This document shows positions 5,155-5,735 of a DNA stretch of 5,735 nt, piece after piece; within the stretch, counting starts at the first letter, position 1; each line of letters starts with the position of its first letter. Both the position numbers and the translations under genes were made by a program. The stretch is taken from assembly GCA_947460565.1 (NCBI GenBank), contig CANHJJ010000138.1, forward strand, positions 1 through 5,735, in the 5' to 3' direction. This DNA is from Bacteroidota bacterium (lineage in GTDB: Bacteria > Bacteroidota > Bacteroidia > UKL13-3). The notes under the pieces were generated by a model that ran no database searches, had not been told where the DNA came from, and saw only the letters and a program-made list of their open reading frames with translations.

Positions 5155-5735
5155 TTAAGGCACCAAAACAATAATCCCCAAATTGCTATTGATATCCAAA
5201 ATAGGGTAGTCGTTAAAGTCAACTGAAGTATCACCATTCAAATCTGATTCGAAATACCCCAAATCCCCATTATTACTGCTAATGTCGAGGGGAGGATAGT
5301 CGTTAAAATCTACAGAACCATCTTGGGTGATATCGCCACTATAAACAGCAAAATTACCATCACCCAAATCTGCAAGGTTATCACCTGCAGCTTTGTTTGT
5401 ACCATCACTAAAATTATACTCAGCACCATTATTGGTTATCAAAACGGGGGTAGAACTCCATGTCTCGACTGAATTACGGTGCTTTAATACAATGTAGTAT
5501 GATTTACCAATGCATAAGGGCGAGAACAAAATACTAGCCGAGCCATCTGTTTGCAGTGAACCTTTTCCTGTAAATGAAAGGGGGTATCCTGCAATTGTAT
5601 CATGCAATTCTACCGTTATGATATCTGCAATATTCGACATCAAAGGGTCGCCAAGTGATGAAGACATGAACCCTGATCCCATATAAAAACCTTGAATAAA
5701 TGCGGTAAGATTTAAATACACGCCAGAATCCACAG
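5155..5735 (-). CDS. C-terminal part of a secreted protein with two dockerin-like repeats (partial)
   Basis: The frame is open to the right edge, so the N-terminus is missing; the GTG at 5733 is unlikely to be the start. About 192 residues are visible. The first 125 or so look like a beta-rich extracellular domain: LNLTAFIQGFYMGSGFM near the edge, ITVELHDTIAGYPLSF, then YYIVLKHRNSVETWSS and FSDGTNKAAGDN. From memory this arrangement recurs at the C-terminus of large Bacteroidota extracellular proteins. It ends in two tandem 30-residue repeats with EF-hand-like loops, D134-I-T-Q-D-G-S-V-D-F-N-D145 and D164-L-N-G-D-T-S-V-D-F-N-D175, each followed by YPxLDIxSN. These match the dockerin type I-like pattern, so calcium-dependent folding is likely. 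Residues stop at LGIIVLVP with no added type IX secretion C-terminal domain. The overall function, enzyme or adhesin, cannot be told from this fragment. Confidence 0.85.
   Translation of the reverse strand, partial: VDSGVYLNLTAFIQGFYMGSGFMSSSLGDPLMSNIADIITVELHDTIAGYPLSFTGKGSLQTDGSASILFSPLCIGKSYYIVLKHRNSVETWSSTPVLITNNGAEYNFSDGTNKAAGDNLADLGDGNFAVYSGDITQDGSVDFNDYPPLDISSNNGDLGYFESDLNGDTSVDFNDYPILDINSNLGIIVLVP
5158..5337 (-). repeat. Two tandem 30-residue dockerin-like calcium-binding repeats
   Basis: The last 60 codons of the partial secreted-protein gene form two 90-base units (5248-5337 and 5158-5247). Both encode D-x-x-x-D-x-S-V-D-F-N-D-Y-P-x-L-D-I-x-S-N. The protein repeat is clearer than the DNA repeat. 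The spacing of acidic residues at loop positions 1, 5, 9 and 12 fits an EF-hand-like calcium site of the dockerin type. Binding itself is inferred. Confidence 0.75.

Noticed and set aside
5731..5733. GTG as the true start of the last gene
   Set aside because: The frame is open to the window edge and the residues after it look like the interior of a beta-rich domain, with no signal peptide for a protein that looks secreted.

Overview
The window looks like a piece of a Bacteroidota chromosome, probably from a free-living or environmental lineage. It is AT-rich and start codons lack clear Shine-Dalgarno sequences. The gene families fit: a receiver-less sigma-54 activator next to miaB, a DUF6913-type protein, and an extracellular protein with a dockerin-like tail. 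This assignment rests on family recognition and was not checked by a search.

Layout. On the + strand, the last codons of a large protein, possibly TamB, end at 107. A diacylglycerol/lipid-kinase-family gene follows closely (about 124-1026). Its stop codon overlaps that of queE, which converges from the - strand. The - strand block from 4815 down to 1023 is a tight four-gene set in the order miaB, sigma-54 activator, DUF6913-like protein, queE, with gaps of 13, 6 and 0 bases. This spacing strongly suggests one operon.

Upstream of miaB lies a 339-base intergenic region (4816-5154). It holds a near-perfect inverted repeat close to miaB, a cluster of three short hairpins that all share a GAA/TTC loop, and a further nested inverted repeat. 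From 5155 to the right edge, still on the - strand, is the C-terminal part of a secreted protein. It ends in two tandem 30-residue dockerin-like (EF-hand-type) calcium-binding repeats.

How the genes fit together. MiaB and QueE are both radical-SAM [4Fe-4S] enzymes that serve tRNA anticodon-loop modification: ms2i6A at position 37 and queuosine at position 34. Having them in one operon with an enhancer-binding regulator and an uncharacterised protein is the most interesting organisational point. The hairpin cluster looks like a dispersed REP-like repeat. No mobile element, CRISPR array, rRNA or tRNA gene is visible.
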